Source: Acidothermales bacterium (lineage in GTDB: Bacteria > Actinomycetota > Actinomycetes > Streptosporangiales > WHST01). Taken from it: a DNA stretch of 7,820 nucleotides. Positions 1 through 6,327 of the stretch are shown piece after piece; position 1 is the stretch's first letter, and every line of letters starts with the position of its first letter. The stretch is from positions 1 to 7,820 of the forward strand of contig JAFMQP010000182.1 in assembly GCA_017354575.1 (NCBI GenBank). The letters run 5' to 3'. The position numbers and the translations under genes were made by a program. Below the pieces are notes generated by a model, which had not been told where the DNA came from, ran no database searches, and saw only the letters and a program-made list of their open reading frames with translations.

Positions 1-1
1 C

Positions 2-340
2 CTCGTGCTCATGTCCGTCGAGCTGATGCTGAATGCCGTCAACCTCAACCTGGTGGCGTTCGACGTGTGGCTGCGGGACGCCCTGTTCGGCGGGCAGATG
101 CTGGCGCTGTTCGTCATCGTCGTGGCCGCCGCCGAGGTCGGGCTCGGCCTCGCGATCGTCCTGCTCGTCTACCGCGCGCGCGGGGCCATCGGCGTCGACC
201 AGGTCCGCGGCCTCGGCGAGGTGGTCACCGTGGCTGCGGACGGGGCTGGGGACCCCCGTCGTGGTGACGGCGACAATGGGGGACCCCGGACGGTGCCAGG
301 GCCACAACAGGGGTCCCCGGCCGCTGGGGGGTCACGGTGA
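2..340 (+). CDS. nuoK: NADH-quinone oxidoreductase subunit K, 5' truncated by window edge, with long C-terminal extension
   Basis: NuoK (MrpC-like) is the small three-helix membrane subunit of complex I that links the quinone-side subunits to the antiporter-like NuoN/M/L. Only helices 2 and 3 are visible; by comparison with family length about 29 N-terminal residues lie off the left edge. The signature [18 protein letters not shown] carries the conserved helix-2 glutamate (codon 20-22), and [16 protein letters not shown] carries the helix-3 glutamate (codon 134-136). Both are known proton-path residues. Family members usually end soon after the last helix, at about 100 residues. Here the frame continues for about 40 more residues rich in G, P, D and R, encoded by an inverted repeat, so the whole protein would be about 140 residues. 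The TGA stop (338-340) overlaps the GTG start of nuoL, implying translational coupling. Identity is secure; whether the tail is made and tolerated is inference. Confidence 0.93.
   Translation, partial: LVLMSVELMLNAVNLNLVAFDVWLRDALFGGQMLALFVIVVAAAEVGLGLAIVLLVYRARGAIGVDQVRGLGEVVTVAADGAGDPRRGDGDNGGPRTVPGPQQGSPAAGGSR
244..322. repeat. Imperfect inverted repeat (REP/MITE-like) in the 3' end of nuoK
   Basis: The arms are 244-264 and 302-322. The core arms GGGGACCCCCGTCGTGG (248-264) and CCACAACAGGGGTCCCC (302-318) are complementary at 15 of 17 positions. Outside them, 244-246 pairs with 320-322, with a wobble pair between. A further GGGGACCCC lies between the arms at 279-287. The three GGGG-N-CCCC cores start at 248, 279 and 310, exactly 31 bp apart, so the block also reads as a degenerate 31-bp tandem repeat; the first two units match at 21 of 31 positions. 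Because 31 is not a multiple of 3, each unit is read in a different frame. It could be a palindromic repeat inserted into the nuoK-nuoL junction, or an RNA structure affecting nuoL translation. The structure is seen directly; its origin is inference. Confidence 0.7.
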
Positions 341-2214
341 CGGGGCTCGCCAGCGCGGTCGTCGCGCTGCCGTTGCTCGCCGCGCTGGTGGGCTGGGTGC
401 CGCGGCTGAGCCGGCCGCTCAGCGCGCTCACCGCAGTCGTCGGCACCGGCGTGGCGACGGCGCTCGCGATACCAGTGTGGGTCATCGCAGTCGTGGTGCC
501 GACCACCGCGCACGAGTCCGGTGTCGTGCTGACGCCGACGGGCGCGCTCGACGTGTTCCTCGGCGTGCGCGTCGACGGGCTCTCGGCGACCGTCGCCGTG
601 CTGGTGTGCTTCGTCGCGCTCGCCGTGCAGGTCTACTCCGTCGGCCACCTGCGGCGGGAGGCGTCAGAACGGTACCGCACGTACGCCGGGTTCATCTCGC
701 TGTTCACGGCGGCGATGCTGCTCGTCGTGTTCTCCGCCGACCTGATCGTGCTGCTGGTCGGCTGGGAGGTCATGGGCATCTGCTCGTACGTGCTGATCGG
801 CCACTACTGGGAGCGCCCGGACTACTCCCGTGCCGGCGTGAAGGCGTTCCTCGTCACGAAGCTCGGCGACGTGCCGTTCCTGTTCGGCATCTTCGCGCTC
901 GGCATGGGCGCGCACTCGTTCCGCGTCCAGGCCGTGCTGGACGCCGTTCCCCGGATGCCGCACGGCACGCTGTACGCCGGCACCCTGCTCCTGCTCTTCG
1001 GCGTGATCGGCAAGAGCGCGCAGTTCCCGCTGCACGTCTGGCTGCCGGACGCCATGGCCGGCCCCTCACCGGTGAGCGCGCTCATCCACGCGGCGACGAT
1101 GGTCGCCGCGGGTGCGTACCTCGTGGCCCGGCTGTACCCCGCGTTCCTGGCCTCTCCGCCGGCACTGGCCGCGCTCGCCGTCGTCGCGGCGGTCACGATG
1201 CTCGGCTCCGCGTGCGCCGCGCTCGCGCAGGACGACCTGAAGCGGCTGCTGGCGTACTCGACGATCAGCCAGCTGGGGTACATGCAGGCCGCGCTCGCCA
1301 CCGGCGGCTACACCGCCGGCGTCACGCACCTGCTCGCCCACGGCGCCTTCAAGGCGCTGCTGTTCCTCGCGGCCGGCGTCGTCATCGCGCGGCTCGGCAC
1401 CAACCTGATGCCGCGCATGGGCGGGCTGCGGACGGCGATGCCGGTGACGTTCGCGACGATGACCGTCGGCTACAGCGCGCTCGTCGGGCTCCCGCCGACG
1501 TCCGGCTTCTTCAGCAAGGACGCCGTCCTCGACCAGGTGTGGAACCAGGCGATGTCCGGTCGCCCGGTGGTGCCGCACGCGGTGGCGATCTGCGTGCTGG
1601 CGTCCGCTCTGCTCACCGTCCTGGTGACGGCCGCGTACGCCACCCGCGCGCTGCTGCTGACCTTCTTCGGGTACCGCAACGCCGAGGGGGTGACGCCGTC
1701 CGACGCGGGGCTCGGGATGAGCGGGCCGCTGATCGCGCTCGCCGTGCCGTCGCTGCTGCTCGGGTTTCTCGGGTTGTACAGGGGCTGGCTGCCCTCCTGG
1801 GTGGGAAGCGCCGGTGTCGGACAGCCGGGGCCGCAGCTGCCGTACCTCGTCGTCGGGCTGTTGTCGTTCGTCCTCCTCGTCCTCGGCGCCGCGACCGTCG
1901 CGCTGGTCTGGAACGCCGACCCGAGCCGCGACCCCGTCCGGGTGCTCGGCCCGGTACGCCGGGCGTTCGCGGGCGGCTTCGGCGTCGACGCCCTGTACGA
2001 GCGGGTGTTCGTGCGCGGCACGGCCGCCGTCGCACGTGGCGTCGTGCGCGTCGACGCAGAGGGCATCGACGCGACCGCCGTCGACTCGGGGCGGCTGGCG
2101 CAGGCATTCGGTGCAGTGGCGCGACGGACCCAGACCGGGAACGCGCAGTGGTACGTGACGGGCGTTCTGTTCGGTGCCGTCGCGATCGCCGCGTTGGTGG
2201 TCGTGCTGTCCTGA
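337..2214 (+). CDS. nuoL: NADH-quinone oxidoreductase subunit L (antiporter-like, distal membrane arm)
   Basis: NuoL is the distal proton-pumping subunit of complex I, homologous to Mrp antiporter subunits, with a long lateral helix running along the membrane arm. The product is 625 residues, close to the family norm (613 in E. coli). Visible motifs: [17 protein letters not shown] with the helix-5 glutamate E144; [16 protein letters not shown] with K226; [16 protein letters not shown] with H251; [15 protein letters not shown] with K339; [12 protein letters not shown] with K394. The C-terminal part (about 535-605) is polar and fits the lateral helix, followed by a final hydrophobic segment (about 606-624). 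The GTG start at 337 is chosen because it overlaps the nuoK stop, has a G-run (326-331) upstream, and puts a hydrophobic first helix at the N-terminus. The loop after the TFFGYR motif (about 442-460) is short and lacks the HE pair usual there. The expected nuoM does not follow directly: a secreted-protein gene intervenes. Confidence 0.97.
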   Translation: MTGLASAVVALPLLAALVGWVPRLSRPLSALTAVVGTGVATALAIPVWVIAVVVPTTAHESGVVLTPTGALDVFLGVRVDGLSATVAVLVCFVALAVQVYSVGHLRREASERYRTYAGFISLFTAAMLLVVFSADLIVLLVGWEVMGICSYVLIGHYWERPDYSRAGVKAFLVTKLGDVPFLFGIFALGMGAHSFRVQAVLDAVPRMPHGTLYAGTLLLLFGVIGKSAQFPLHVWLPDAMAGPSPVSALIHAATMVAAGAYLVARLYPAFLASPPALAALAVVAAVTMLGSACAALAQDDLKRLLAYSTISQLGYMQAALATGGYTAGVTHLLAHGAFKALLFLAAGVVIARLGTNLMPRMGGLRTAMPVTFATMTVGYSALVGLPPTSGFFSKDAVLDQVWNQAMSGRPVVPHAVAICVLASALLTVLVTAAYATRALLLTFFGYRNAEGVTPSDAGLGMSGPLIALAVPSLLLGFLGLYRGWLPSWVGSAGVGQPGPQLPYLVVGLLSFVLLVLGAATVALVWNADPSRDPVRVLGPVRRAFAGGFGVDALYERVFVRGTAAVARGVVRVDAEGIDATAVDSGRLAQAFGAVARRTQTGNAQWYVTGVLFGAVAIAALVVVLS

Positions 2215-2283
2215 TATCTCCCGCGGAGCCCGCACCTGTGCGTGACGTTCGGGTTCACCATCCGTACGTCTACGCACATTGCC

Positions 2284-2312
2284 TGCGCGTGGGTCCCGGA
2301 TGCGCGTAGCTT
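2284..2312 (+). promoter_or_regulatory. Candidate promoter/operator upstream of the secreted-protein gene
   Basis: TAGCTT at 2307-2312 fits the actinobacterial -10 pattern TANNNT and lies 39 nt before the ATG at 2352. No convincing -35 is present at 16-18 nt. The heptamer TGCGCGT occurs twice, at 2284-2290 and 2301-2307, in direct orientation 17 nt apart, directly before the -10, which is where a regulator might bind. The 137-nt gap after nuoL and the strong ribosome binding site downstream support separate transcription, but the evidence is weak and such motifs occur by chance in GC-rich DNA. Confidence 0.25.
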
Positions 2313-2351
2313 TCCGCCATTCACGGTGCCGGGGACCCCTCAGGAGGATCG

Positions 2352-3218
2352 ATGCGCTTCGTTTCGGTGCTGGCGCTCGCGTGTGCGGCGGCGACGGCTC
2401 TGGCGTTGCCGGGCGCCGCGGCCGCCGGGCCGGCCCGGCCGTCGGGCGGCCACCACATGACGGTCCGGGCCGAGAAGCCGGCGCAGTCGCAGCTGCCGAA
2501 GCCGCGGTCGGAGGCACGACCCGCGATCGTCCCGACCGCGACGTGCGACCCGAACGACACGACCGGCCCGGCCGTCGTCTCGGCGACGGTCGCGCCGGCG
2601 TCCGTCGTGGTCGACGTGAACGACAGCAGCGAGTCGTTCGTCTACACGGCCGTCGTCTCCGACCCGTGCAGCGTCGGCAACGTCGTCGTCGACGCCGAGC
2701 GCGTCTCCGGCGACGACTCCGTGCAGTTCCACCTGTTCTTCGAGAACTACGACGACAACGGCGACGAGGTCTGGGCCGCGGAGGTCGGCATCGACCCCGG
2801 TTACCTGTGGAACTACGACGCCGGCACCTGGTCCTCCGCCGTCGACGCCAGCGACAAGCTCAACAACCACGCGACCGAGGCCGGCCCCGTCTACTACCTG
2901 AAGCGCAAGGCGAAGGTCACCAACGACGCCGCCCCCGAGCCGGTGAGCAGGGGCGCGGCCATCACCGTCACCGGCACGCTCACCCGGGCGAACTGGGACG
3001 ACTGGAAGTACCACGGCTACGCGACCCAACCGGTCGACCTGGAGTTCCGGACGGCGTCGGGGACGTACCAGTCGGTCAAGAGGATCACGACCAGCACGAC
3101 CGGCGCGTTGAAGACGACCGTGACGGCGACCGTGGACGGCTGTTTCCGGTTCCGCTACAAGGGCGGCACGACGACCCCCGCGGTGGCGGGAGTGGGCGAC
3201 TGCGTCGACGTGCGCTAG
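2352..3218 (+). CDS. Secreted hypothetical protein inserted between nuoL and nuoM
   Basis: Function not recognised. The 288-residue product starts with a Sec-type signal peptide: MRFVSVLALACAAATALALP, then an alanine run with likely signal peptidase I cleavage after A25. The Cys at residue 11 is too early, and lacks the residues before it, to be a lipobox. Residues about 26-60 are a Pro/Arg-rich linker. Residues about 61-185 look like a beta-sandwich domain with C65 and C106 as a possible disulfide and an acidic stretch ENYDDNGDEVW (131-141) that might bind Ca2+. Residues about 197-288 form a second beta-rich domain (VTGTLTRANWDDWKYHGY, then GYATQPVDLEF and a C-terminal C264/C284 pair). From memory its pattern resembles a small repeat-type domain common in secreted actinobacterial proteins. 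The start is fixed by AGGAGG at 2342-2347, 4 nt before ATG. No hydrophobic segment other than the signal is seen, so the mature protein is probably extracellular and soluble. It has no evident link to complex I. Confidence 0.85.
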   Translation: MRFVSVLALACAAATALALPGAAAAGPARPSGGHHMTVRAEKPAQSQLPKPRSEARPAIVPTATCDPNDTTGPAVVSATVAPASVVVDVNDSSESFVYTAVVSDPCSVGNVVVDAERVSGDDSVQFHLFFENYDDNGDEVWAAEVGIDPGYLWNYDAGTWSSAVDASDKLNNHATEAGPVYYLKRKAKVTNDAAPEPVSRGAAITVTGTLTRANWDDWKYHGYATQPVDLEFRTASGTYQSVKRITTSTTGALKTTVTATVDGCFRFRYKGGTTTPAVAGVGDCVDVR

Positions 3219-3226
3219 GTCGCCGC

Positions 3227-3248
3227 CTCGGCCTCCCCGGGGCCGGAG
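3227..3248 (+). terminator. GC-rich hairpin after the secreted-protein gene
   Basis: CTCGGCC (3227-3233) pairs with GGCCGGAG (3241-3248) with one bulged G at 3246, giving a 7-bp stem and a 7-nt loop, 8 nt after the TAG stop at 3216-3218. There is no T-run after it, so it is not a classical intrinsic terminator. Actinobacteria often use such stems without a U-tract, and it could also only stabilise the mRNA 3' end. Confidence 0.35.
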
Positions 3249-3253
3249 ACCGG

Positions 3254-3259
3254 TAAGGT
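3254..3259 (+). promoter_or_regulatory. Candidate -10 element of an internal promoter for nuoM
   Basis: TAAGGT, in the context ACCGGTAAGGTCACC, is a good match to actinobacterial -10 hexamers (TANNNT). It lies 37 bp upstream of the nuoM ATG and right after the putative hairpin terminator. No -35 match is visible at the usual distance. It would let nuoM-nuoN be transcribed apart from the secreted-protein gene. Confidence 0.35.
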
Positions 3260-3290
3260 CACCCTGTCGACCGCACGGTAGGGGTGGGGC

Positions 3291-4784
3291 ATGAGCGCGC
3301 TGACGGGCCTGCTCCTGCTCCTGCCCGCGGCCGGGGCGGTGGTCGGCTGCCTGGCGCCGCGCACGGCGGCGGTGCGCGTCGGCCTCCTCGCCGCGCTGCT
3401 CACCGTGCTGGACGCCGCCGTCATGCTGGCGGTGTTCGGCTACGGCGCGTCCGGCGTCCCGCAGCTCGAGCTCGACTGGCCGTGGGTGCCGTCGATCGGG
3501 CTGCGCTTCCACCTCGGCGTCGACGGGATCTCGCTGCCGCTCGTCGTCCTCACCACGGTGCTGGTCGCGCTCTGCATCGTCGCGCTGCGGCGGTACGTCC
3601 CCGACCCCGGCCACGAGCGCGCCCTCGTCGTGCTGGTGCTGGTGCTCGAGATCGGCATGCTGGGCACCTTCCTCGCGCTCGACGTGATCGTGTTCTTCGT
3701 GTCCTTCGAGACCGTCCTGCTGCCGATGTACGCGGTCGTCGCGATCTGGGGTGGTCCGGGGCGACGCGCGGCGGCGAACAAGTTCCTGCTCTACACGCAG
3801 CTCGGCTCCGTGGTGATGCTCGTCGGCCTGCTCGCGGCGGCGTCGTACGCGGGCTCGTTCTCGATCCAGCAGATCGTCGACCACTCGGGTCACGGCATGA
3901 GCCACACCGTGCAGGTGCTGGTGTTCCTCGCCATCGCAGGCGGCCTCGCGGTGAAGGTGCCGATGTGGCCGCTGCACAGCTGGCTGCCGGACGCGCACAC
4001 GGAGGCGCCGACCGTCGGCTCGGTACTGCTCGCGGGCGTGTTGCTGAAGATGGGGACGTACGGCATCGTGCGCATCGCGCTGCCCGCGGCGCCCGAGGGC
4101 GCACACGCACTCGCGCCGTTCCTCGGCGCGTACGCCGTCGTCGGGATCGTCTACGCCGCACTCGCCTGCCTCGCGCAGCGGGACCTCAAGCGGCTGATCG
4201 CGTTCTCGTCCGTCGGGCACATGGGGTTCGTGCTGCTCGGCATCGCGACGCTCACCCCCGTGGGGGTCAACGCCGCGCTGTTCGGCAACATCGCCCACGG
4301 CGTCATCACGGGGCTGCTGTTCTTCCTCGCCGGTGCCGTCAAGGAGCGGTACGGCACGACGGACTTCGCCGTCCTCGGTCCCGGCATGCGTGCGAAGATC
4401 CCGCACCTGGCCGGATTCCTTGCGGTGGCGTCGATCGCGAGCCTCGGTCTTCCCGGGTTCGCGGGGTTCTGGGCCGAGTTGCTCGCATTGCTCGGCGCGT
4501 GGCGACCGGCGGACGGACTGCCGCGCACCGCGTACCTCGTCTACCTGGCGGTGGCCGGTGTCGGCAGCGTGCTGACCGCTGCGTACTTCCTCGCGATGCT
4601 CCACCGTGTCGCCCACGGGGAGGTGGCGGCGCGCTGGCGGGCGGTGGCACTGCCCGGCGTGAGCGCGGTGGAGCTCGCCACCTGGCTGCCGCTGGTCGCC
4701 GCGATGGTGCTCGCCGGCGTCTGGCCGCGTACCCTGCTCGGCCTCACCGAGGCCGCGGTGCAACGCCTGCTGGGCGGTGGCTGA
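3291..4784 (+). CDS. nuoM: NADH-quinone oxidoreductase subunit M (antiporter-like)
   Basis: NuoM is the middle of the three Mrp-antiporter-like proton-pumping subunits in the complex I membrane arm. The product is 497 residues (E. coli 509) and strongly hydrophobic, consistent with the family's 14 helices. Family residues seen: FHLGVDGISLPL near 73-84; the helix-5 glutamate E140 in FVSFETVLLPMY; K222 in GGLAVKVPMWPLHSWLPDAH; K253 in AGVLLKMGTYGIVR; LAQRDLKRLIAFSSVGHMGFV (294-314); H336 in GNIAHGVITGLLF; and E396 in GFAGFWAEL, the helix-12 acidic residue typical of NuoM where NuoL and NuoN have lysine. The start is ATG 3291, with AGGGG at 3280-3284 six nt upstream. The gene follows the secreted-protein gene by 72 bp, a gap holding a hairpin and a candidate promoter, and precedes nuoN by 33 bp. 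Nothing in the protein looks damaged despite the altered neighbourhood. Confidence 0.97.
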   Translation: MSALTGLLLLLPAAGAVVGCLAPRTAAVRVGLLAALLTVLDAAVMLAVFGYGASGVPQLELDWPWVPSIGLRFHLGVDGISLPLVVLTTVLVALCIVALRRYVPDPGHERALVVLVLVLEIGMLGTFLALDVIVFFVSFETVLLPMYAVVAIWGGPGRRAAANKFLLYTQLGSVVMLVGLLAAASYAGSFSIQQIVDHSGHGMSHTVQVLVFLAIAGGLAVKVPMWPLHSWLPDAHTEAPTVGSVLLAGVLLKMGTYGIVRIALPAAPEGAHALAPFLGAYAVVGIVYAALACLAQRDLKRLIAFSSVGHMGFVLLGIATLTPVGVNAALFGNIAHGVITGLLFFLAGAVKERYGTTDFAVLGPGMRAKIPHLAGFLAVASIASLGLPGFAGFWAELLALLGAWRPADGLPRTAYLVYLAVAGVGSVLTAAYFLAMLHRVAHGEVAARWRAVALPGVSAVELATWLPLVAAMVLAGVWPRTLLGLTEAAVQRLLGGG

Positions 4785-4817
4785 CGTGCCGGGCCGGCCG
4801 GGCGGTGGGTGGCGGCC

Positions 4818-6296
4818 ATGACCGTGCAGCTCTCCGGGGTCGCCGTGCCGCTGCTGCTCGCGGGCACCGCCGTCGTCGTGCTGCTGCTCGACGCGTTCCT
4901 CCCCGCCCGCGCCAAGCCGGCGGTGCTGTGGGTGGGCGTGGTCGCGCTCGGCGCGGCGTTCGCGGGGACGCTGCCCGCGCTGCGGAGCGGCGCGCAGGCG
5001 TTCTGCCGTACGACGGGGCCGCCTGCCTGTGCGTACGACCTCGCGCCGTACGGCGCCATGCTGCACCTGGTGATGATCGCGGGCGCGGCCGTCGTGCTGC
5101 TGCTTTCGGTGCGGGCGGTCGGCGAGCAGCACCTCCCGCCCGGCGAGTACGTGTTCCTGCTGCTGTGCTCGGTCACGGGCGCGCTCGTCCTCGCCGCCGC
5201 GGGTGAGCTCGCCACCCTCGTCGTCGGCCTGGAGACGGTGTCGCTTCCCGTGTTCGGGCTCGTCGCGCTGCGCCGCGGGGGTGGGCTCGGCAGCGAGGCC
5301 GCGCTGAAGTTCTTCCTCGTCTCGGTCGCGTCCACGGCGTTGCTGCTGTTCGGTGCCAGCTGGGTGTACGCCGCCCGCGGGTCGCTGTGGCTCGTCGACC
5401 TGGCCAAGGACGTCGGCGTCCGCCCCGAGCTGCAGCCGGTGCTCGTCGTCGGCGTGGTGCTCGCCGTGGTCGGGTTCGGCTTCAAGGTGGCGGCGGTGCC
5501 GTTCCACGCCTGGGTGCCCGACACCTACGCGGGCGCACCGCTGCCCGTGACGGCGTACCTCGCGGTCGTCTCGAAGGTCGCCGGGTTCGCCGGGCTGCTC
5601 GTGCTCGTCGGCCGCGGGCTGGTGCCGTACGCCCACAGCTGGGCGCCGGCGCTCGGCGTGATCGCGGCGCTGACCATGACCGTCGGCAACGTCGTGGCAC
5701 TGCGCCAGCGGGACGCCGTGCGCCTGCTCGCCTGGTCGTCGATCGGGCAGGCGGGCTACGTGATCGCGCCGTTCGTCCGCGGCGGCCGTCCGATCGCGGG
5801 CGTCGACCCGCTCGCGGCGCCGGTCTCGTACCTCGTGGCGTACGCCGCCATGACGATGACCGCGTTCGCCGTCGTCGTCGCCATGACCCGTGAGCACGGG
5901 TCGACGAGCATCGCGGACTACCACGGCCTGCTCTGGCGGCAGCCGCTCGCGGGAGCCGCGCTGGTGTTCGCGCTCGTCGCGTTGGCCGGGCTGCCGCCGG
6001 GGTTGGTGGGCCTGTTCGCGAAGGTCGCGGCGTTCCGCGCCGTGGTCTACGGCGGCGCCGGCTGGCTGGCGACCGTGATGGCCGTCAACGTGGTGGTGGC
6101 CCTGTACTACTACGTCTCCTGGGCGGTCCTCGTCGTGCAGCGGCCGGAGGTCGAGCCCGCGCGCCGCCCGGTCACCACCCTGCCCCCGCCGGTCGGCGCC
6201 GCCATCCTGGTGAGCGTCGCGGCGGCCGTGCTGCTCTCGGCCCTGCCGCAGCTCCTCTTCGCCGCGCGCGACCTGTTCCCGGTCGCGGCGCCCTGA
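4818..6296 (+). CDS. nuoN: NADH-quinone oxidoreductase subunit N (antiporter-like)
   Basis: NuoN is the antiporter-like subunit nearest to NuoK and completes the proton-pumping arm of complex I. The product is 492 residues, near the family's 480-500. Motifs: the helix-5 glutamate E139 in VVGLETVSLPVFGLVAL; KFFLVSVASTALLLFG (164-179); K223 in GFGFKVAAVPFHAWVPDTY; K253 in LAVVSKVAGFAGL; RQRDAVRLLAWSSIGQAGY (296-314); and K402 in GLPPGLVGLFAKVAAF, the helix-12 lysine. ATG 4818 is preferred because GGTGGG (4804-4809) lies 8 nt upstream; an in-frame GTG at 4809 would add three residues (MAA) but has no clear ribosome binding site. The 33-bp gap to nuoM and the absence of a convincing terminator there suggest co-transcription. 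It is the last nuo gene here; the next gene, corA, is convergent. Confidence 0.96.
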   Translation: MTVQLSGVAVPLLLAGTAVVVLLLDAFLPARAKPAVLWVGVVALGAAFAGTLPALRSGAQAFCRTTGPPACAYDLAPYGAMLHLVMIAGAAVVLLLSVRAVGEQHLPPGEYVFLLLCSVTGALVLAAAGELATLVVGLETVSLPVFGLVALRRGGGLGSEAALKFFLVSVASTALLLFGASWVYAARGSLWLVDLAKDVGVRPELQPVLVVGVVLAVVGFGFKVAAVPFHAWVPDTYAGAPLPVTAYLAVVSKVAGFAGLLVLVGRGLVPYAHSWAPALGVIAALTMTVGNVVALRQRDAVRLLAWSSIGQAGYVIAPFVRGGRPIAGVDPLAAPVSYLVAYAAMTMTAFAVVVAMTREHGSTSIADYHGLLWRQPLAGAALVFALVALAGLPPGLVGLFAKVAAFRAVVYGGAGWLATVMAVNVVVALYYYVSWAVLVVQRPEVEPARRPVTTLPPPVGAAILVSVAAAVLLSALPQLLFAARDLFPVAAP

Positions 6297-6299
6297 CGC

Positions 6300-6327
6300 G
6301 CGCCGCGCTCAGAGCCAGCCGCGGCGC
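6300..6327. terminator. Hairpin at the nuoN/corA convergent junction, possible bidirectional terminator
   Basis: GCGCCGCG (6300-6307) and CGCGGCGC (6320-6327) form a perfect 8-bp stem with a 12-nt loop. It begins 4 nt after the nuoN stop and its right half lies inside the last codons of corA. No T-run flanks it on either strand. The position between convergent genes favours a role in stopping transcription from both sides, but GC-rich stems of this size are fairly common in such genomes. Confidence 0.4.

Noticed and set aside
2231..2242. Inverted repeat CGCAC/GTGCG just after nuoL as a terminator
   Set aside because: Only 5 bp with a 2-nt gap and no T-run, so it cannot form a proper hairpin loop.
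33..2309. 758-codon + strand frame overlapping nuoK and nuoL
   Set aside because: Its translation is Arg/Ala/Gly-rich without motifs, while the other frame gives a full NuoL with all key residues.
2352..2384. Lipoprotein signal for the secreted protein based on Cys 11
   Set aside because: The residues before the Cys do not fit a lipobox and the hydrophobic core would be too short; the AAAA site near residue 25 fits signal peptidase I.
3251..3263. Iron-box (DtxR/IdeR type) operator at GGTAAGGTCACC
   Set aside because: Only a partial resemblance to the 19-bp consensus and no symmetrical second half; better read as a -10 element.
4809..4820. GTG 4809 as the nuoN start
   Set aside because: It lacks a ribosome binding site at suitable distance; ATG 4818 has GGTGGG 8 nt upstream.
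3284..5206. 640-codon + strand frame across nuoM and nuoN
   Set aside because: Same reason: low-complexity Arg/Gly-rich shadow of the true nuoM and nuoN frames.
2340..5924. Very long open frame (1194 codons) on the - strand antisense to the secreted gene, nuoM and nuoN
   Set aside because: It is rich in Arg, Asp, His and Gly, has no recognisable domain and lies opposite well-conserved complex I genes. It is the usual long shadow frame of GC-rich codon bias.
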